Source: Rhizobium sp. CCGE531
Lineage (GTDB): Bacteria; Pseudomonadota; Alphaproteobacteria; Rhizobiales; Rhizobiaceae
Direction: 5' to 3'
Length of the DNA: 64,000 nucleotides
NCBI RefSeq assembly: GCF_003627795.1
Contig: NZ_CP032684.1
Coordinates: 2,643,001 to 2,707,000 of the forward strand
Both the position numbers and the translations under genes were made by a program. Positions 38,477 to 47,392 of the stretch are shown here, in pieces (within the stretch, counting starts at the first letter, position 1; each line of letters begins with the position of its first letter). The notes beneath the pieces were generated by a model. The model worked only from the letters and a program-made list of their open reading frames with translations. It did not search any database and was not told the DNA's origin.

Positions 38477-39859
38477 ATGGTGACTTTCGATTCGATCAGG
38501 CGCGACCAGGACCACACCCCCTCTAACGGGCTCCGGTGGCTGACACGCTGGCTGCGCCGGTATGTTCTGCCGACCGGCCTTTATGCCCGCTCGCTGCTGA
38601 TCTTCATCCTGCCGATGATCATCCTGCAGGCTGTCGTGACCGTCGTCTTCATGGAACGTCACTGGCAGATGGTGACGCAACGGCTGTCGATGGCGACCAC
38701 GCGCGACATCGCCGCCATCATCACCATAATCCAGACCTATCCGCAGGATGCCGATTATTCGGCCGTTACCCAGATGGCGCGTCAGAAGCTCGACCTTGCC
38801 ATTTCGATCGAGCCCGGCGGCGAGCTGCCGCGGCCCGGCGAGAAGCCCTTCTTTTCGATCCTCGACGGCATTCTGAGCGATGAGATCCGCGATCAGATCA
38901 ACCTGCCCTTCTGGATCGACACCGTCGGCAATTCCAGCCTGGTCGAGATCCGCATCAAACTGCCCGACAAGGTGCTGCGCGTCTTCGCCAAGCGCAGCCA
39001 GACCTATGCCTCCAATACTCATATCTTCATTCTCTGGATGGTCGGCACCTCGCTGGTGCTGATCGGCATCGCCGTGCTTTTCCTGCGTGGCCAGATCCGC
39101 CCGATCCTAGCGCTGGCTCAGGCCGCGGAAAGCTTCGGCAAGGGACAGCGGCTGGAAAACTATTCCCCCCGCGGCGCCGACGAGATACGCCGCGCCGGGC
39201 TTGCCTTCATCCTGATGCGCGAGCGCATCGAACGGCAAATCGAGCAGCGCACGGCGATGCTCTCCGGCGTCAGCCACGACCTGCGCACCGTTCTCACCCG
39301 TTTCAAGCTGCAACTCGCTCTTGTCGGCGACAATCCCGATCTTGTCGGCCTCGGCGAGGATGTCGAGGACATGCAGAGCATGCTCGAGGGTTACATGGCC
39401 TTCGCACGTGGAGAAGCCGAGGAAGATGTCGGCCAGTTCAAGCTCAGCGACATCCTTGAAAAGATCCGGCAGGACTTCGCGCTGCATGGTAAATCCATGA
39501 GCTTCTCGATCGATGGCGACGATGAGATCTCTGTCCGGCCCAATGCCTTTACGCGGCTGGTGGCCAATCTCGCCACAAACGCCCGCCGCTATGCCGACAG
39601 CCTCCGCGTCGAGGCCCGGCACAGCGCCAAATGGCTGACGATCGTCTTCGATGACGACGGACCCGGCATCCCTGTCGAGGCGCGAGACGATGTCTTCAAG
39701 CCGTTCTTCCGGCTGGATACCGCGCGCAACCTCGACAAATCAGGCACAGGCCTCGGCCTTGCCATCGCTCGGGACATAGCCCGCAGCCATGGTGGCAACG
39801 TCACGCTCGGCGATAGCCCGCTCGGCGGCCTGCGTGCCACGATCCGTATTCCTGCGTGA
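38477..39859 (+). CDS. EnvZ-like sensor histidine kinase
   Basis: The roughly 460-residue kinase has TM1 (about 35-58), a periplasmic domain (about 60-175), TM2 (about 180-202) and HAMP (about 203-255). The dimerisation domain carries the phospho-acceptor His267 in SGVSHDLRTVLTRFK. The HATPase domain has NLATNARRYAD (N box), DDDGPGIP (G1) and GTGLGLAIA (G2). Start ATG 38477 (GTG 38474 and GTG 38480 are alternatives) follows GGGAT. It is the cognate kinase for the PetR-like regulator by gene order. Signal unknown. Confidence 0.88.
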   Translation: MVTFDSIRRDQDHTPSNGLRWLTRWLRRYVLPTGLYARSLLIFILPMIILQAVVTVVFMERHWQMVTQRLSMATTRDIAAIITIIQTYPQDADYSAVTQMARQKLDLAISIEPGGELPRPGEKPFFSILDGILSDEIRDQINLPFWIDTVGNSSLVEIRIKLPDKVLRVFAKRSQTYASNTHIFILWMVGTSLVLIGIAVLFLRGQIRPILALAQAAESFGKGQRLENYSPRGADEIRRAGLAFILMRERIERQIEQRTAMLSGVSHDLRTVLTRFKLQLALVGDNPDLVGLGEDVEDMQSMLEGYMAFARGEAEEDVGQFKLSDILEKIRQDFALHGKSMSFSIDGDDEISVRPNAFTRLVANLATNARRYADSLRVEARHSAKWLTIVFDDDGPGIPVEARDDVFKPFFRLDTARNLDKSGTGLGLAIARDIARSHGGNVTLGDSPLGGLRATIRIPA

Positions 39860-39871
39860 GGGAGACATCCC

Positions 39872-40453
39872 ATGTCGATCGATATTGATGGCATGCACTG
39901 GCTGAACGCGCCGCCGGCATGGGAAATGAACCAGGGCCGATTGTTCGTCCGCTCCGGCAACAAGACCGATTTCTGGCAGGAAACCTATTACGGCTTCCAT
40001 CGCGACGACGGCCATTTTCTCGGGATGCCTCGCCGCGGCGATTTCACCGCCGAAGCAACCTTCATCGGGCACTATCGCGAGCTTTACGACCAGGTGGGCC
40101 TGATGGTCCGCCACGACGCCAGGCATTGGATGAAATGCGGGATCGAATATACCGACGGCGCCAAGCATTTCAGCGTCGTCGTCACCAACGGCAATTCCGA
40201 CTGGTCTGCTTTCCGGCTGGATCATGATTTCGGCGCCATCTCCGTGCGGGTCACACGCAACGGAGACGCCCTCTTCATCCAGTATCGCACCGACCGGATG
40301 AGCGAATGGCGCATGGCAAGACTCGCCTGGTTCGATCCTACGCTGGAGGACATATCTGTCGGTCCGGCCTTCTGTTCGCCGCAGCGGGAAGGCTTCGAGG
40401 CGGAATTTCTCGATTTCAGCCTGACCGATCCCCTATCCAGGGATATTCACTGA
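39872..40453 (+). CDS. DUF1349 protein (concanavalin-like fold)
   Basis: The 193-residue protein is the DUF1349 beta-sandwich: WLNAPPAWEMNQGRLFVRSGNKTDFWQ, DQVGLMVRHDARHWMKCGIEYTDG, and a C-terminal VGPAFCSPQREGFEAEFLDF. The family is related to yeast regulation of enolase protein 1 and may bind carbohydrate; no activity is established. ATG 39872 has GGGAG upstream, 12 bp after the kinase gene, so it may be the last gene of the petPR operon. There is no signal peptide, so it is cytoplasmic. Confidence 0.85.
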   Translation: MSIDIDGMHWLNAPPAWEMNQGRLFVRSGNKTDFWQETYYGFHRDDGHFLGMPRRGDFTAEATFIGHYRELYDQVGLMVRHDARHWMKCGIEYTDGAKHFSVVVTNGNSDWSAFRLDHDFGAISVRVTRNGDALFIQYRTDRMSEWRMARLAWFDPTLEDISVGPAFCSPQREGFEAEFLDFSLTDPLSRDIH

Positions 40454-40488
40454 GCCTGTTTCTCCGCGATCACGAAAGGGGCGATCGC

Positions 40489-40830
40489 TCACATCATCCT
40501 CTTGCCGTTCGGCACCGGCTGGGTCACCGCGGCAAGAACGATCGCGCCCGTCTCATCCTCGAAACCAAGGGTCAGCACTTCGGAACGCACCGGCCCGATC
40601 TGGCGCGGCGGAAAATTGACGACGGCCAGCACCTGCCGCCCGACAAGGGTTTCCGGCGTATAATGCACGGTGATCTGCGCGGAGGAACGCTTGATGCCGA
40701 TCTCCGGCCCGAAATCGATTTGTAGCTTGTAGGCGGGCTTGCGCGCTTCCGGAAAGGTCTCCGCTTCGATGATCGTTCCGACACGGATATCCACCCGTTC
40801 GAAATCGCCATAGGTGATCTCTTCCGCCAT
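40489..40830 (-). CDS. csaA: CsaA-like tRNA-binding protein
   Basis: The 113-residue OB-fold protein has the tRNA-binding (EMAP/Trbp111) domain: [42 protein letters not shown] and the C-terminal [16 protein letters not shown]. CsaA forms dimers that bind tRNA and was described as an export-related chaperone in Bacillus. It is a single gene with RIME1-like copy C just upstream, belonging to the next gene's 3' end. Confidence 0.9.
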   Translation of the reverse strand: MAEEITYGDFERVDIRVGTIIEAETFPEARKPAYKLQIDFGPEIGIKRSSAQITVHYTPETLVGRQVLAVVNFPPRQIGPVRSEVLTLGFEDETGAIVLAAVTQPVPNGKRMM

Positions 40831-40851
40831 GCCTTGCCCTTTATCGAAAAC

Positions 40852-40953
40852 CTAGAACGGTTCAACGTTTCGTGGAACCGCTGAACCGTTCCATCTCTTT
40901 GCTCTCACGCAATTCCGGACGGAAAACCGCCGTACATTTTTCCTGAAATTGCT
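40852..40953 (-). repeat. RIME1-like palindromic element, copy C
   Basis: Read on the minus strand it starts AGCAATTTCAGGAAAAATG at the TAG stop of proC. It continues GGCGGTTTTCC, GTCCGGAATTGCG and AAAGAGATGGAACGG, and ends CTAG. CTAG is present at both borders. It has the same orientation as proC. Confidence 0.8.
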
Positions 40954-41791
40954 AGCCGGCCAGTTCCTGCGCCCGCTTGCGTGCCGCTTCCAGCGCCGCA
41001 TCGAACAGTGGCTGCATGCCATCTTCCGCCATCAGCACGCCGAGCGCCGCAGCGGTCGTCCCGCCGGGAGATGTCACATTCTGGCGCAGGCGCGAAGCGT
41101 CGTCGGGAGACTGGTGCAACAATTCACCAGCCCCCGCGACAGTTTCCCGTGCAAGCCGCATGGCGAGGTCCGCCTGCAGGCCGAGCTTCCGGCCCGCCTC
41201 CGCCATGCATTCGACGAGATAGAAAACATAGGCCGGCCCGCTACCCGAAACCGCGGTCACCGAGTCGATATCGGCCTCACCAGGCACCCATTCGACCGGG
41301 CCGGACACTTTCAACAGGTTGTGAACCAATTGCCGCTGGCGATCGCTCACTCCAGCATTCGCGAAAGCCCCCGTCACGCCGCGCCCGACCATCGCGGGCG
41401 TATTCGGCATGGCTCGCACCATCGCCGCCTCTCCCAGGTGCTTTTCAAGCGAGGAGAGCATCTTGCCGGCGGCAATGGAGACGACGACGGTCTCCTCGCC
41501 CATCAGGGATTTGAGCGGCGGCAGAACCGCATCCATGAGCTGAGGTTTGACGGCGATGAAAAGAACACCGGCCGTCACGCCGGCGGGAGCTTCGGTGACA
41601 TGGCTGGCACCCGCATCCGCGATCATTTTCCGCATCGCTTCGGCCGGATTGGGATCGACGACGATGACCGACGATCCCGGCACACCGTTCTTCAGCCATC
41701 CCGTCAGCAGGGCGCCACCCATATTCCCCGCGCCGATCAGCATGATCGGCCCGGAAGATACGAATGCATTGGCGGATTGTTGACCTGTCAT
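40952..41791 (-). CDS. proC: pyrroline-5-carboxylate reductase
   Basis: ProC makes proline from P5C with NAD(P)H, the last step of proline synthesis. The 279-residue protein has the N-terminal Rossmann motif IMLIGAGNMGGALLTGW (about 15-31). The C-terminal family signature covers SGSGPAYVFYLVE and RLARETVAGAGELL, plus NVTSPGGTTAAAL. ATG 41791 is chosen since it starts 1 bp after the YbjN gene stop; upstream in-frame codons overlap that gene. YbjN-proC is an operon order common in Rhizobiales. The TAG stop abuts repeat copy C. Confidence 0.96.
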   Translation of the reverse strand: MTGQQSANAFVSSGPIMLIGAGNMGGALLTGWLKNGVPGSSVIVVDPNPAEAMRKMIADAGASHVTEAPAGVTAGVLFIAVKPQLMDAVLPPLKSLMGEETVVVSIAAGKMLSSLEKHLGEAAMVRAMPNTPAMVGRGVTGAFANAGVSDRQRQLVHNLLKVSGPVEWVPGEADIDSVTAVSGSGPAYVFYLVECMAEAGRKLGLQADLAMRLARETVAGAGELLHQSPDDASRLRQNVTSPGGTTAAALGVLMAEDGMQPLFDAALEAARKRAQELAG

Positions 41792-41792
41792 G

Positions 41793-42293
41793 TCACGCTT
41801 CGCCCACCGTTTCAAAGAGCACGGCTTCCATGGCGCGGTTCGCGTCAAGCCCGGACCATACCACGAATTGGAAAGCCTGATAGTATGCCTCGCAGGTGTC
41901 AAGCCCGTTGGAAAGCAGCACTTCCACTTGCCGGTTGGTGGGTTCGGCCCCGCCGGACAGCAGCAGCGACTGCCGGAAGATGACGATATCTTCCTGTCGC
42001 CACAGATCGAAATGGCCCATCAGCACCTGCCCGTTGATGCAGGACAGGAGCTTGATCACCTCGTTGACGCGCGGGTCCGGAACCTTGACATCGAACGCGC
42101 AGGCAATGTGCAGCGCCTCGAACTCCTCCATCCAGGAGAAAGAGACGTGATAATCGGTCCATCGCCCTTCGACCGTCATGGCGATTTCATCCTCGCCCGA
42201 CCGCTCAAACGACCAGTCGTTATTGGCAGCAACGAACTCGATCATATCGACCGGATTCGATTGTCGTTCGACTTCCATTTCCATAAGGCTCAT
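41793..42293 (-). CDS. YbjN domain protein
   Basis: The 166-residue cytoplasmic protein has a YbjN domain (about 10-140) with NPVDMIEFVAANNDWSFER, VSFSWMEEFEALHIAC and VLMGHFDLWRQEDIVIFRQSLL. The fold resembles type III secretion chaperones. E. coli YbjN affects motility and stress, with no defined mechanism. ATG 42293 has AAGGTG upstream. It precedes proC by 1 bp and is probably co-translated with it. Confidence 0.88.
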   Translation of the reverse strand: MSLMEMEVERQSNPVDMIEFVAANNDWSFERSGEDEIAMTVEGRWTDYHVSFSWMEEFEALHIACAFDVKVPDPRVNEVIKLLSCINGQVLMGHFDLWRQEDIVIFRQSLLLSGGAEPTNRQVEVLLSNGLDTCEAYYQAFQFVVWSGLDANRAMEAVLFETVGEA

Positions 42294-42682
42294 GCAGCAC
42301 CTTCTTGACCGGAACGATTGCAGTTTTCCCGTGACCCAACACTGAAAGAACGCAAACAGTTTTACTCCGGAAACACATTCGGGATGATGTTGAACGGCTG
42401 CCAGGCTAACGCTTCCACCATGCCCGGGGCTTACCAAGTCCGTTTCGAATCATCATTTAAAATCAGTGTATAGCGGCATGCCCGGCATGCCAGCCCCTGA
42501 ACATCGATTTTGGAAACGGCACTGTGGAAAGCTCTTCCGACGCCTATTCAGAAGGGAGTCATAACCGACTCTGGCGATTGGCTTTTTTGCCTATGTCCAC
42601 AAGTGGAAAAACAGGCGGAAATTTTCAGAGGAAAAAGGTGCGGCAAGCGGGGCCGCACCGGCCCGCAGGCAGAAGATCGAGC
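42294..42682. other. 389-bp gap with palindromes and GANTC sites, no gene recognised
   Basis: It contains the double palindrome GGCATGCC-C-GGCATGCC (42475-42491), GANTC sites at 42447, 42556 and 42567 (the last two are the arms of GAGTC-N6-GACTC), and a T6 run at about 42585. An unannotated short RNA on the plus strand (about 42480-42590) is possible but its terminator is weak. The right end is the ubiK terminator. Confidence 0.4.
42631..42659 (-). terminator. ubiK terminator
   Basis: On the minus strand GGTGCGGC-N7-GCCGCACC is followed by TTTTTCC: a perfect 8-bp stem, 23 bp after the ubiK stop. Confidence 0.88.
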
Positions 42683-42943
42683 TTATTTGTCCTTGGAAGC
42701 GAGCTTGGCTTCCAGCGCGTCGATTCTCGCGAGCAGCGCCTCGTTCTCATCGCGCGCCTTGATCGCCATTTCGCGAACGGCTTCGAATTCCTCGCGCTTG
42801 ACGATATCCATGCTGTTCAGCCAACGCTCCGCTTGGGCATTGAAGGCCGTCTCTATCTCGCGGCGCACGCCCTGGGCAGCACCGGCGGCATCGGTCATCA
42901 GCTTGGCGAATTCGTCCAGGATTCGGTTCGGTCCAGTGCTCAT
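42683..42943 (-). CDS. ubiK: UbiK-type ubiquinone biosynthesis accessory factor (BMFP)
   Basis: The 86-residue protein has an amphipathic N-terminal helix (NRILDEFAKLMTDAAGAAQGVRREIE) and a C-terminal trimeric coiled coil (about 50-86, VREMAIKARDENEALLARIDALEAKL). It matches the BMFP/YqiC family, in which UbiK helps the Ubi complex make ubiquinone and binds membranes. ATG 42943 has AAGGAG six bases upstream. A clear terminator follows. It is divergent from lgt. Confidence 0.85.
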   Translation of the reverse strand: MSTGPNRILDEFAKLMTDAAGAAQGVRREIETAFNAQAERWLNSMDIVKREEFEAVREMAIKARDENEALLARIDALEAKLASKDK

Positions 42944-43206
42944 GGCAATCTCCTTGCGGCCGTCGGCCCTCAACGGTCAGGCATCGATACGGGCCAGATA
43001 GTGCTGAGGTAGGATTTCCAAGGGATTGATGCAAGCAAATTGAGATAGGACGGGACAACGCAGCTCCGGATAACGGACGCGGCAACAAACGACTTGACCG
43101 TTTCGGTGGCGAACGCCATGTTCCGCGCACATTTGAATACTTAGCATGATCCCGTTCCGAAATGGCACGATGCTTTCGGGAACATGCTGCAACGGGCCTG
43201 ACGATC

Positions 43207-44094
43207 TTGCTGACATCCGCCAATCTCGCCGCCATCTTGCCTTTTCCGGATATCGATCCGATTGCTATCAACCTCGGCCCTGTCCCGGTCCACTGGTACG
43301 GGCTCGCCTATGTGGCGGGCATCCTGCTCGGATGGCTCTATGCAAGGTGGCTGGTCGACAGCGGCAAGCTCTGGCTGAACGACACCGCGCCGATGACGCG
43401 CCAACACCTGGATGACTTCATCCTCTGGGTCGCCTTCGGCATCGTCCTGGGTGGCCGTATCGGCTATATTCTCTTCTATGATCTCGATCAGGTAATTGCC
43501 AATCCGATCCGCGCGGTCCAGATCTGGAAGGGCGGCATGTCCTTCCATGGCGGTTTAATCGGCACGACCATAGCCATGTTTTTGTTCGCCAAACGCAACA
43601 AGATTCCCGTCTGGAGCTTGTTCGATATCGTCGCGGCCGCCGCGCCGGTCGGCCTCTTCTTCGGCCGCATCGCCAACTTCATCAACGGCGAGCTCTGGGG
43701 CCGCGTCACGGACGTCCCATGGGCGATGGTTTTCTGCAGCCCGCATGTGATCGCCGCCCATAACGGCGTCTGCCCCGCCGGCCCGGATCCGCGCCACCCG
43801 AGCCAGCTTTATGAAGCCGGCATCGAAGGCATCATTCTCTTCCTTGTCCTCTTTGCCCTCACGCGCTGGGCGCTGGCGTTGAAGAAACCGGGCACGGTCA
43901 GCGGTATTTTTGTCATCGGCTACGCTTTCTCGCGTATTTTTGTCGAATTCTTCCGTCAGCCTGATGAGCAACTCGGCTATCTGCTCGGCACGAACTGGCT
44001 GACGATGGGCATGGTGCTGTCGCTTCCGATGGTCGCCATCGGCGTTTGGGCCGTTATCCGCGCCCGTCAGGCGGCAACCAGGCAGATGGCATGA
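43207..44094 (+). CDS. lgt: prolipoprotein diacylglyceryl transferase
   Basis: Lgt transfers diacylglycerol from phosphatidylglycerol to the lipobox Cys, the first step of lipoprotein maturation in the inner membrane. The roughly 295-residue protein has seven TM helices, with [12 protein letters not shown], the essential FHGGLIG segment and the signature [14 protein letters not shown] (about 160-173). The start is uncertain: TTG 43207 ([18 protein letters not shown]) fits family alignments best; ATG 43162 adds 15 unconserved residues. It heads an lgt-midA-pgeF run that is conserved in alphaproteobacteria. Confidence 0.94.
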   Translation: MLTSANLAAILPFPDIDPIAINLGPVPVHWYGLAYVAGILLGWLYARWLVDSGKLWLNDTAPMTRQHLDDFILWVAFGIVLGGRIGYILFYDLDQVIANPIRAVQIWKGGMSFHGGLIGTTIAMFLFAKRNKIPVWSLFDIVAAAAPVGLFFGRIANFINGELWGRVTDVPWAMVFCSPHVIAAHNGVCPAGPDPRHPSQLYEAGIEGIILFLVLFALTRWALALKKPGTVSGIFVIGYAFSRIFVEFFRQPDEQLGYLLGTNWLTMGMVLSLPMVAIGVWAVIRARQAATRQMA

Positions 44095-44171
44095 GGTGGG
44101 GTTCAAAATCGCGTGGTCTTTTCAAAAGAGGCGACCAGCCTGTCAGGGCCACGCATTAGCGAAAGCAAAGA

Positions 44172-45266
44172 ATGACGGCGCTCGGGGAAAAAATCAAAGC
44201 CATCATCCGCACCAACGGGCCATTGAGCATCACGGATTATTTTTCGCTGTGCCTCGCCGATCCGGTGCATGGCTATTACAAGACACGTGAACCCTTCGGC
44301 CAGTCCGGCGACTTCGTCACCGCGCCCGAGATCAGCCAGCTTTTCGGCGAGATGATCGGCGTCTTCATGGTGCACGCCTGGCAACGGCATGGAACGCCGG
44401 CCAACGTGCGCCTCGTCGAGATCGGCCCAGGCCGCGGCACGATGATGTCTGACATGCTGCGCGTCATCGGCAAGCTCGCGCCGCCGCTTTATGAAGCCAT
44501 GACGGTGCATCTGGTCGAAACCAGCGAGCGCCTGCAGGGCTTCCAGCAGCAGAGCCTCGAAGCCTACGGCGCAAAGGTCTCTTGGCATACCGACTTCGGC
44601 GAAGTGCCCGACGGCTTCACTTTGCTTGCCGCCAACGAGCTCTTCGATGCCATTCCGATCCGCCAGTTCGTTCGCACCGCCAATGGCTTCCGCGAGCGCG
44701 CGGTCGGCCTAGACGTCAACGACGAACTGACCTTCACGACAGGCATCGCCACGCTCGACCCCGCGCTTCTTCCGGAAGGTGGACTTCCGCCGATCGGCAC
44801 GGCGTTCGAAATCGCCCCAGCCCGCCAGGCCGTCATGACGACGATCTGCGACCGGCTGGCGGCCCACGGCGGCTCGGCGCTCGCCATCGATTACGGTCAT
44901 ATGGCGACAAGCTTCGGCGACACGCTGCAGGCCGTGCGCATGCATGAATACGACCCGCCGCTGGAACATCCCGGCGAGGCGGATCTCACCAGCCATGTCG
45001 ATTTCCAGCACCTGGCGCAAACCGCACTCGCCTCCGGTATCCACATCAACGGCTGCTGTCATCAGGGCGATTTCCTGATCGGGCTCGGTCTGCTGGAGCG
45101 CGCGGCCGCCCTCGGCCGGGACCAGGATGCGGCAACGCAAGAGAACATCCGCATCGCCGTGGAGAGGCTCGCAGGCGCCGGCGAAGGCAAGATGGGAGAG
45201 CTTTTCAAAGTGCTGGCCGTTTCCAGCCCGGCGCTCGACCTCCTGCCCTTTCGCCCCGTCGGCTGA
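44172..45266 (+). CDS. MidA/NDUFAF7-family SAM-dependent methyltransferase
   Basis: The 364-residue protein has DPVHGYYKTREPFGQSGDFVTAPEISQLFGE (about 30-60), the SAM-binding LVEIGPGRGTMMSDML (about 80-95) and NELFDAIPIRQF. In mitochondria the homolog methylates an arginine of complex I subunit NDUFS2 during assembly; the bacterial target is assumed similar but unproven. The start is ATG 44172, with GAAAG upstream. It lies between lgt and pgeF in a conserved order. Confidence 0.9.
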   Translation: MTALGEKIKAIIRTNGPLSITDYFSLCLADPVHGYYKTREPFGQSGDFVTAPEISQLFGEMIGVFMVHAWQRHGTPANVRLVEIGPGRGTMMSDMLRVIGKLAPPLYEAMTVHLVETSERLQGFQQQSLEAYGAKVSWHTDFGEVPDGFTLLAANELFDAIPIRQFVRTANGFRERAVGLDVNDELTFTTGIATLDPALLPEGGLPPIGTAFEIAPARQAVMTTICDRLAAHGGSALAIDYGHMATSFGDTLQAVRMHEYDPPLEHPGEADLTSHVDFQHLAQTALASGIHINGCCHQGDFLIGLGLLERAAALGRDQDAATQENIRIAVERLAGAGEGKMGELFKVLAVSSPALDLLPFRPVG

Positions 45267-45401
45267 AGCTTGACCATCGATCCCGCGGATTGACAGCGCG
45301 CGTCGGGCTGGGCCAACATCCCCGGCGAGATCGAACTGCTTCGCCGCGACTGCGTTATGTCAAGCACGACAGGCAAAACCAGATATCAAGGGACGTTTTA
45401 G

Positions 45402-46184
45402 TTGCCGACACCACTTGCTAGCCCGCTGCTGAGCGCCGCCGAGACTGCCGGCATTCGCCATGGCTATTTCACCCGCGCCGGCGGCGTTTCGGAAGGCCTC
45501 TATCGCGGATTGAACGTTGGCCTCGGTTCGCATGACGATCGCGATCGCGTTCAGGAAAACCGCCGCCGCGTCGCCGGCTGGTTCGGCCTTCCACTCGATC
45601 AGCTTGCCACCGTGCATCAGGTCCACTCCCCCGATGTCGTGACGATCGGCGCGCAGTACGACGGCAGCCGCCCGCAGGCCGACGCGATGGTAACGGCGAC
45701 GCCGGGCATCGCGCTTGGCGTGCTCGCCGCCGATTGCGGCCCCATCCTCTTCGCCGATCCGGAAAATCGGGTCATCGGCGCCGCCCACGCCGGCTGGAAG
45801 GGAGCGCTGACCGGCGTCCTGGAAAACACCATCGATGCGATGGTCGCGCTTGGCGCGAGACGCGAGGCAATCATTGCCTGCCTCGGCCCCTCGATCAGCC
45901 GGTCGAGCTATGAGGTCGGGCCCGAATTCGTCGAGCGTTTTCTCACCCACGATCCCGGCTATGCGAAATACTTCGCCCCTTCGGAGCGAGATGGCCACGC
46001 CATGTTCGATCTGCCGTCCCTAACCGTCGATCGCCTGCGCAAGGCTGGCGTCGCGGCCGAAAGCATGAACCTCTGCACCTATCCGGACCCGGAGCGTTTC
46101 TTCTCCTACAGGCGCACGACGCACGCGAAAGAGCCGGATTACGGACGACAGATTTCCGCCATCGCCATCGGGGAGGCAGCTTGA
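45402..46184 (+). CDS. pgeF: PgeF/YfiH multicopper-oxidase-like (laccase domain) protein
   Basis: The 260-residue Cu-oxidase_4 (DUF152) protein has the metal-binding His in VHQVHSPDV, Cys in LAADCGPILF and His in AAHAGWKG. E. coli YfiH/PgeF removes wrongly incorporated serine from peptidoglycan precursors; relatives act as purine nucleoside phosphorylases (mammalian FAMIN). Start TTG 45402 follows AAGGGA; no better in-frame ATG exists near the conserved N-terminus. It is last of lgt-midA-pgeF and 1 bp ahead of the M24 gene. Confidence 0.9.
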   Translation: MPTPLASPLLSAAETAGIRHGYFTRAGGVSEGLYRGLNVGLGSHDDRDRVQENRRRVAGWFGLPLDQLATVHQVHSPDVVTIGAQYDGSRPQADAMVTATPGIALGVLAADCGPILFADPENRVIGAAHAGWKGALTGVLENTIDAMVALGARREAIIACLGPSISRSSYEVGPEFVERFLTHDPGYAKYFAPSERDGHAMFDLPSLTVDRLRKAGVAAESMNLCTYPDPERFFSYRRTTHAKEPDYGRQISAIAIGEAA

Positions 46185-46185
46185 C

Positions 46186-47337
46186 ATGGCCTTGCATTTC
46201 GAACGCAGCGAATACGATGCTCGACTGGCGCGGATGCTGGCGAGGATGCAGGAAGAAAAGCTCGATGCCATGCTGCTCTTTGCCCAGGAGAGCATGTATT
46301 GGCTGACCGGCTACGATACCTTTGGCTACTGCTTCTTCCAGACATTGGTCGTCAAGGCGGACGGCTCGCTGACGCTTCTGACGCGCTCGGCCGACCTTCG
46401 CCAGGCACAGCTCACATCTGTTATCACGGACATTCGCATCTGGGTCGATCGCGTCAATGCCGATCCGACGCTCGATCTCAAGGACCTTTTGTCTGATCTC
46501 GATCTCCTCGGCACCCGCATCGGCATCGAATACGATACCCATGGCATGACCGGCCGCGTTGCCCGTCTGCTCGATCATCAGCTTGCCAGTTTCGGCCAGA
46601 TCGTCGATGCCTCCTACCTCATAAGCCGCCTGCGCCTGACCAAGAGCTCCGCGGAAATCGCCCATGTCGAACGCGCCGCCGCGCTGGCCGACGATGCCTT
46701 GGACGCCGCTCTGTCTCTGGTCAAAGCCGGCGCGGACGAAGCCGATATCCTCGCGGCCATGCAAGGCGCCGTCTTTTCCGGCGGCGGCGACTATCCCGCC
46801 AATGAATTCATCATCGGCTCGGGTGCGGAAGCCCTGCTCTGCCGTTATAAGGCCGGCCGCCGCAAGCTCGACACCGACGACCAGCTGACGCTCGAATGGG
46901 CCGGCGTCGACGCCCACTATCATGCCGCCATGATGCGCACAGTCGTCATCGGCAATCCAAGCCATCGCCACCGCGAACTCTACAGCGCTTGCCTTGAAAC
47001 CCTGCAGGCTATCGAGACGATCCTGATGCCGGGGCACACCTTCGGCGACGTCTTCGACATGCATGCCAAGATCATGGACGAGCGCGGCCTCGCCCGGCAC
47101 CGGCTGAACGCCTGCGGCTATTCGCTCGGCGCGCGCTTCTCGCCCTCCTGGATGGAGCATGAAATGTTCCATATGGGCAATCCACAGGAGATCCAGGAGA
47201 ACATGTCGCTTTTCGTGCACATGATCATCATGGATTCCGACAGCGGCACGGCGATGACCCTCGGCCAGACCTATCTGACGACCTCACAAGCGCCGAAAGC
47301 TCTTTCCCGCCACCCTCTCGAATTTCTTAACCGTTAG
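46186..47337 (+). CDS. M24-family creatinase/ectoine-hydrolase-like protein without the metal site
   Basis: The 383-residue protein has a creatinase N-terminal domain (about 8-150) and a pita-bread C-terminal domain (about 160-375). The five metal ligands of true Xaa-Pro peptidases are replaced: the first Asp region reads LEWAGVDAHYHAAMMRT, GHG is GYSLG, and the last two Glu positions lie in VHMIIMD and YLTTSQ. This resembles metal-free creatinase/DoeA-type C-N hydrolases. ATG 46186 follows the pgeF stop by 1 bp. Substrate unknown; peptidase annotation would be misleading. Confidence 0.8.
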   Translation: MALHFERSEYDARLARMLARMQEEKLDAMLLFAQESMYWLTGYDTFGYCFFQTLVVKADGSLTLLTRSADLRQAQLTSVITDIRIWVDRVNADPTLDLKDLLSDLDLLGTRIGIEYDTHGMTGRVARLLDHQLASFGQIVDASYLISRLRLTKSSAEIAHVERAAALADDALDAALSLVKAGADEADILAAMQGAVFSGGGDYPANEFIIGSGAEALLCRYKAGRRKLDTDDQLTLEWAGVDAHYHAAMMRTVVIGNPSHRHRELYSACLETLQAIETILMPGHTFGDVFDMHAKIMDERGLARHRLNACGYSLGARFSPSWMEHEMFHMGNPQEIQENMSLFVHMIIMDSDSGTAMTLGQTYLTTSQAPKALSRHPLEFLNR

Positions 47338-47392
47338 GGGCGTAAGATAGCGGTCCTGGACGGTCAGACCGTCGAGAGAAAGGATCGCGTCA

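Noticed and set aside
42583..42615. TATGTCCACA and nearby GTGGA, considered as DnaA boxes or an origin
   Set aside because: Only one poor match to the DnaA box, and no cluster or AT-rich unwinding region; it forms a simple inverted repeat.
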